From: Rostratula benghalensis
Taxonomy: Eukaryota; Chordata; Aves; Charadriiformes; Rostratulidae
Assembly: GCA_013399305.1 (NCBI GenBank)
Contig: VXAI01000178.1
Coordinates: 974,958-1,038,957 of the forward strand
DNA: 64,000 nucleotides
Reading direction: 5' to 3'
The notes under the pieces were generated by a model. That model was not told the DNA's origin and made no database searches. It saw nothing but the letters and a program-made list of their open reading frames with translations. Position numbers and translations under genes: made by a program. Below are positions 62,291-64,000 of this stretch, one piece after another. Position 1 is the stretch's first letter. Each line of letters starts with the position of its first letter.

Positions 62291-64000
62291 AGAGACCACT
62301 GGATAAAACTTTCCTCTGTTTCTGATTTTGACATGCTGACCTACATTTTCTCATGTCCCTTATAAAGAAAGGTGTTCCAAATGGTTTATTTGCTGCCTTG
62401 TCTCCATTTCCTGACCTCTTTCTTATTATAAAGCATAGCAAGGGGTTCAGCTATTAAAAGCTGAATCGATTTGTCTGCCTTGATGAGGCTCAGGTCTTGC
62501 ACAAGGTTAGTAAAGTTCTTGCATTAAGGCTTAGTTAAGGCATTAACCACCCAGCCAAACATTACCTACAAGCAATGAGATGCTGTTGTGGTTTATTTCC
62601 TATTTAACATCTGTGGTTTTAATAGATGTGAGAGTTGAAGAGGTATGATGCAACAGAGAAGACAACTAATTGAACCTCACATGTGAATATTCCAACTCAG
62701 GGTTGTCAGTAAAGTCTCAAATTGACCAGCTGTCCAAAAATGTCAGTTGCCATCACATAAATACACTATTTCTTCTCCTCCTCCATCCATCTTAATCTTG
62801 TTTTAAGATAGCAGTGATGACTTCCCAGCTGCAGCACAGGACATCCTACCAGCCCAAGAAGGGCTTGTGATTTGCCGATGTCTCCACTGCAAGTTATAGT
62901 CAACAGGGACAGAGTCAGTACAGCTCAAGGAAAAAGGCTTTAAAAAAAATAAATTATGAGGTGAAGTCATCATGGTTTCTTGCTTGAAGCCCTCTTTAAT
63001 TTTGTGGCATTCAGACCTACTGGTGTGGGACTAATTCTGTGATTCTGAGAACAGGTTCTCTTCCTTCTCACTCTCAGGGCAACAGATTATATTCCAGGGG
63101 AAGAGTGGGACCTTGACAGGCCCAGGAATTAAAGGTGGTTATTAACACTTCAGAGCCCTAGGGGTAGCACTCACCTTGCAGATTCGGACATCTGAATTCA
63201 AGTAGCTAAATTCAATGTCTTCCTCTGAATGGTATATCCTGTTTATTATTATAATTTACATATATTTGGACCTAACATAATGTGCCAAAACACAGACTGC
63301 TAGTATCACTTCAGGCACCCCATGTTACTTGAAATTTCCCTTTGGCCTTTGTCATTGGTCCTGTGGAAGGTGAGATACTTGGCCTAGGGCATCTCAAACA
63401 GCATCGCATATGCATGTTGACAAAGCCAAATTGAGTCTTGGCTCTCCATTGATTCTGATGGGAGGTGGGACACCCAGTGCACAGACGTTTACAGATAGAC
63501 ACCTAAATGTGGGTGTCCAGATGTGGCTGTGGCTCTACGACAAGTATCTACATTAGGAAGCTAATCTTTCTGAGCCCTCTTTATGATTAACAGAGTAAGA
63601 TTTCCCTGTGAGAGCAATTCAGAACAATGAATTGGATCCTTTCTCTAAATCACTCTTTGAACGTTCACTGTCTCTCTCCATTGACTACAGGATAACACTG
63701 AGGTCTCTAGACTCTTATTGCTGGCTCTGATTTAGATATCTGACTTTTTGGGGGGATCCTTGCTAAAGCAGTATATATCCCAAGTGATGCACACGTGCTT
63801 GGGAAAACATCTACCAGTTTCTTTCCCTGGGGAATGGAAAGTTCTGTTGTTATTTTAGGTTCATTCCTACCCATTGCAAGGACGGGGTATAAAACTAAGT
63901 ACATGTTTGGCTGTAACCTTTGTGCTGTCCAAGAGTAATCCAAACCTCATCAATCTTTAGGGTGGATTTGCCCTGACTGGGGTGGTCCTTGAATCAGGCC

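Larger units (their letters stand above)
60283..64000. other. Non-coding DNA, mostly unique
   Basis: No gene is recognised. It starts with a perfect 47-bp tandem duplication. A TAAT-rich block at 62.03-62.29 kb is listed separately. The stretch around 63450-63530 faintly resembles old amniote repeats with 'gatgggaggtggg' and 'acacctaaatgtgggtg' blocks. A 131-codon minus-strand frame at 61536-61931 has no supporting features. Confidence 0.5.

Noticed and set aside
62583..62600. 'tgttgtggtttatttcc', like the start of some avian LTRs
   Set aside because: No matching second LTR, no polypurine tract, no primer site and no internal retroviral sequence nearby.
1..64000. CRISPR arrays, phage or bacterial defence genes, operons, tRNA and rRNA genes
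   Set aside because: No regularly spaced repeats, no dense co-directional coding and no RNA-gene signatures. The DNA is clearly avian nuclear sequence.

Overview
This window reads as vertebrate nuclear DNA, almost certainly from a bird. The main evidence is about sixteen pieces of CR1, the LINE family that dominates avian genomes. Several keep the diagnostic 3' end, a block such as 'tttaaggtcccttccaac' followed by ATTCTATGATT-type octamer repeats. The DNA is AT-rich and poor in CpG. Open frames are short and scattered with no codon bias, and there are two runs of N. There is no operon-like gene packing, no CRISPR array, and I recognised no tRNA, rRNA or snRNA gene.

No gene can be named with confidence. 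The window is best read as intergenic DNA or the inside of a large intron. Layout: 1-16 kb holds unique DNA with CR1 copies at 1.3, 5.9, 9.4 and 15.8 kb and a 196-N gap at 12.7 kb. 16-30 kb holds an ancient repeat relic at 17.1 kb, a poly(T) tract preceded by a possible poly(A) signal on the minus strand at 20.8 kb, and a rearranged CR1 reverse-transcriptase fragment at 23.4 kb. It also holds the longest CR1 coding remnant, at 27 kb, and another CR1 at 29.7 kb. 30-49 kb is mostly unique DNA with microsatellites, short tandem duplications and two minus-strand CR1 ends (38.0 and 46.0 kb). 49-60 kb is the densest repeat cluster, with seven CR1 pieces, one joining the endonuclease region directly to the 3' end. 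A perfect 47-bp tandem duplication lies at 60.3 kb. The last 3.5 kb is unique AT-rich DNA.

Three short stretches look more like real exons than the background: 49972-50286 (minus strand, good acceptor and donor), 32240-32340 (plus strand, good acceptor, terminal frame) and, more weakly, 41807-42009 (plus strand). I could not assign any of them to a gene. Several AT-rich blocks with clustered homeodomain-type TAAT sites (21.1, 37.5 and 62.1 kb) could be conserved regulatory DNA, but only an alignment can tell.

I found no credible new biological system. The most useful leads are the candidate exons and the structure of the rearranged CR1 copies. All CR1 boundaries are approximate because they were judged by eye against remembered family features.
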